Below are positions 62,809 through 64,000 of a stretch of 64,000 nucleotides of DNA, piece after piece. Numbering within the stretch: position 1 is the first letter of the stretch; each line of letters opens with the position of its first letter. The position numbers and the translations under genes are program-made. Source of the DNA: Solirubrobacter soli DSM 22325 (GTDB taxonomy: Bacteria; Actinomycetota; Thermoleophilia; Solirubrobacterales; Solirubrobacteraceae); contig NZ_AUIK01000008.1 in assembly GCF_000423665.1 (NCBI RefSeq), positions 496,001-560,000 on the forward strand, in the 5' to 3' direction. Below the pieces are notes generated by a model. The model worked only from the letters and a program-made list of their open reading frames with translations. It made no database searches and was not told the origin of the DNA.

Positions 62809-63621
62809 GTGACCGCCTTCCCCACCGATCACCTCGCTCCGCCCGAGGTCCTCACCGGGGCCGCGCCGCTCGGCGACATCCGGCCCGCGCGCCGCCGCAC
62901 CCCCGCCGAGGAGGCGCGCACGCTCGTCGCGAGCACCCAGACGGCCGCCCTGGCCACGCTCAGCGAGGACGGGTCGCCGTGGGGGTCGCTCGTGCTCTAC
63001 GCGGCGCTCGAGGACGGCTCGCCCGTGCTGTGCCTGTCGACGCTGGCCGAGCACGGCCGCAACATCACCCGCGACCCGCGGGCCAGCCTCGTGGTGGGTG
63101 AGACCGACGTCGCCGGCGACCCGCTCGACAGCGGCCGGGTCACGCTCGCCGGCGTGCTCGAGACGCCCGTCGGCGCGGAGCTCGACGCGGCACGTGACGC
63201 CTACAAGGCGGCCTCACCCGCCTCGGGCCTCTATGGCGGCTTCGGCGACTTCACCTATTACGTCCTGCGAATCGAGCGCGTGCGCTGGGTGGGAGGCTAC
63301 GGCCGCATGGACTCCACCGACGCCGACGCCTTCCACGCCGCCGAGCCCGACCCGGTCGCGAGCGGCGCCGCCTACGCGATCGAGCACCTCAACGACGACC
63401 ACGCGGACGCGCTGCTGCTGATGGCGCAGAAGCTGGCCGGCCACCCGGACGCGAGCGAGGCCAAGTGCGTGCGGATCGACCGCTACGGCATGGACCTGCA
63501 CGTCCAGACGCCGCGCGGCTTCGCCGAGACCCGGCTGGAGTTCGCCGAGCCGGCGAACCGACCGGGCGACCTGCGGGCCGCCACGGTCGAGCTCGCCAAG
63601 CGGGCCCGCGCTACTTCTTGA
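62809..63621 (+). CDS. HugZ/HutZ-like heme-utilisation protein (PPOX fold plus DUF2470)
   Basis: 270 residues. The split-barrel domain (~35-170) has EEARTLVASTQTAALATLSEDGSPWGSLVLYAALEDGSPVLCLSTLAEHGRNITRDPRASLVVGE and FYYV-like FTYYVLRIERVRWVGGYGRMD. The DUF2470 domain follows (AIEHLNDDHADALLLMAQKLAG...VRIDRYGMDLHV). This pairing is that of HugZ/HutZ heme-degrading proteins. Together with the importer and HtaA proteins it would release iron from imported heme. GTG at 62809 is chosen, since an in-frame TTG at 62773 lies in the palindrome. Confidence 0.87.
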   Translation: MTAFPTDHLAPPEVLTGAAPLGDIRPARRRTPAEEARTLVASTQTAALATLSEDGSPWGSLVLYAALEDGSPVLCLSTLAEHGRNITRDPRASLVVGETDVAGDPLDSGRVTLAGVLETPVGAELDAARDAYKAASPASGLYGGFGDFTYYVLRIERVRWVGGYGRMDSTDADAFHAAEPDPVASGAAYAIEHLNDDHADALLLMAQKLAGHPDASEAKCVRIDRYGMDLHVQTPRGFAETRLEFAEPANRPGDLRAATVELAKRARATS

Positions 63622-64000
63622 ACTTCAGGTTCTTCTTCAGGATCTGCTTCGGCTTGGCGCCGTTGATCGACTGAGTCACGGTCAACGTCGCCTTGAAGCT
63701 CTTCTTCTTGCGCAGCTTCTTGCCCTTGGCGTTGAGCTTGATCGTGACCTTCTTGGACTGACCGCCCGTCAGCGTCACCTTCAGCTGGCCGATCGTGGTC
63801 AGCTTCTTCGGCCTGGCCGCCATCAGGCCCTTGGTGCCGGGGAAGCCGGTGACGTACTCGTGGGTCTGGATCAGGTAGATCAGCGAGCACTTGTCCTGGG
63901 GCGGGCCGACGCAGATCTGGTTGGCCGAGATCGTGTCGCCCTTGACCGTGGGGTCGTTCACGGTCGCGCGGGCGCTCGTGCTCGGCGTGAGCGTGACCGT
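63611..64000 (-). CDS. C-terminal part of a secreted protein (5' end outside window)
   Basis: The frame is open to the right edge (about 129 residues visible). The sequence begins in a Thr/Ser/Val-rich stretch, has a Cys pair (QICVGPPQDKCSLIY) that could bridge, and ends in a Lys-rich strand pattern (KKLTTIGQLKVTLTGGQSKKVTIKLNAKGKKLRKKKSFKATLTVTQSING). Lys-rich endings of this type are frequent in secreted Ig-like repeat proteins of Solirubrobacterales-like genomes (inference). It overlaps the HugZ-like gene by 11 bp. Confidence 0.7.
   Translation of the reverse strand, partial: TVTLTPSTSARATVNDPTVKGDTISANQICVGPPQDKCSLIYLIQTHEYVTGFPGTKGLMAARPKKLTTIGQLKVTLTGGQSKKVTIKLNAKGKKLRKKKSFKATLTVTQSINGAKPKQILKKNLKFKK

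Overview
The window is very GC-rich, densely packed bacterial DNA. HrcA-type CIRCE control of groES-groEL, a fused PafB-PafC regulator, SigG-type and other ECF sigma factors, PASTA-less Ser/Thr kinases, HtaA heme proteins, UdgB and an Lhr-Nei neighbourhood all point to an actinobacterium. The combination with a chemotaxis receptor and many secreted beta-propeller-like proteins fits the Thermoleophilia (Solirubrobacterales) best. That placement is inference. No tRNA, rRNA, CRISPR array, insertion sequence with a transposase, or replication origin was recognised.

Layout. 1-8.3 kb: the 3' end of a polymorphic toxin gene with a coupled immunity gene, a DUF4291 gene, a membrane Ser/Thr kinase, a divergent FHA-FtsK (EssC/EccC-type) secretion ATPase and a secreted zinc peptidase. 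8.4-13.2 kb: a SigG-like ECF sigma factor with a VOC protein, a soluble Ser/Thr kinase, a cupin, and an ECF sigma factor fused to a zinc-finger anti-sigma and membrane anchor. 13.2-16.6 kb: SGNH hydrolase, amidase and secreted beta-propeller protein. 16.9-25.9 kb: EmrB-type efflux pump with TetR regulator, RNase D, L,D-transpeptidase, alpha/beta hydrolase, EcsC protein, SDR, HD nuclease, MFS; two copies of a short palindromic repeat element lie here. 26-35 kb: GntR regulator, PPOX protein, PafBC fusion, response regulator plus orphan HisKA domain, desaturase with PucR regulator, rmlD-rmlB. 35-47 kb: DNA repair group (UdgB, Lhr, Nei) with a retron-like reverse transcriptase between lhr and nei. 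47-54 kb: ECF sigma/DUF4349 pair, Crp-type regulator, Nudix, ASCH, and groES-groEL under two CIRCE operators. 54-56 kb: chemotaxis receptor. 56.4-63.6 kb: a complete heme/iron acquisition island (ABC importer, three HtaA-like surface proteins, HugZ-like heme-degrading protein) with an IdeR/DtxR-type box and a 41-bp perfect inverted repeat.

Architecture. Same-strand neighbours are often coupled through ATGA/GTGA/TTGA overlaps. Convergent neighbours usually overlap at their 3' ends by 4-72 bp. Most of the non-overlapping convergent junctions are exactly those that contain a repeat element, and one shows a 20-bp direct repeat that looks like a target-site duplication within a formerly overlapping junction.
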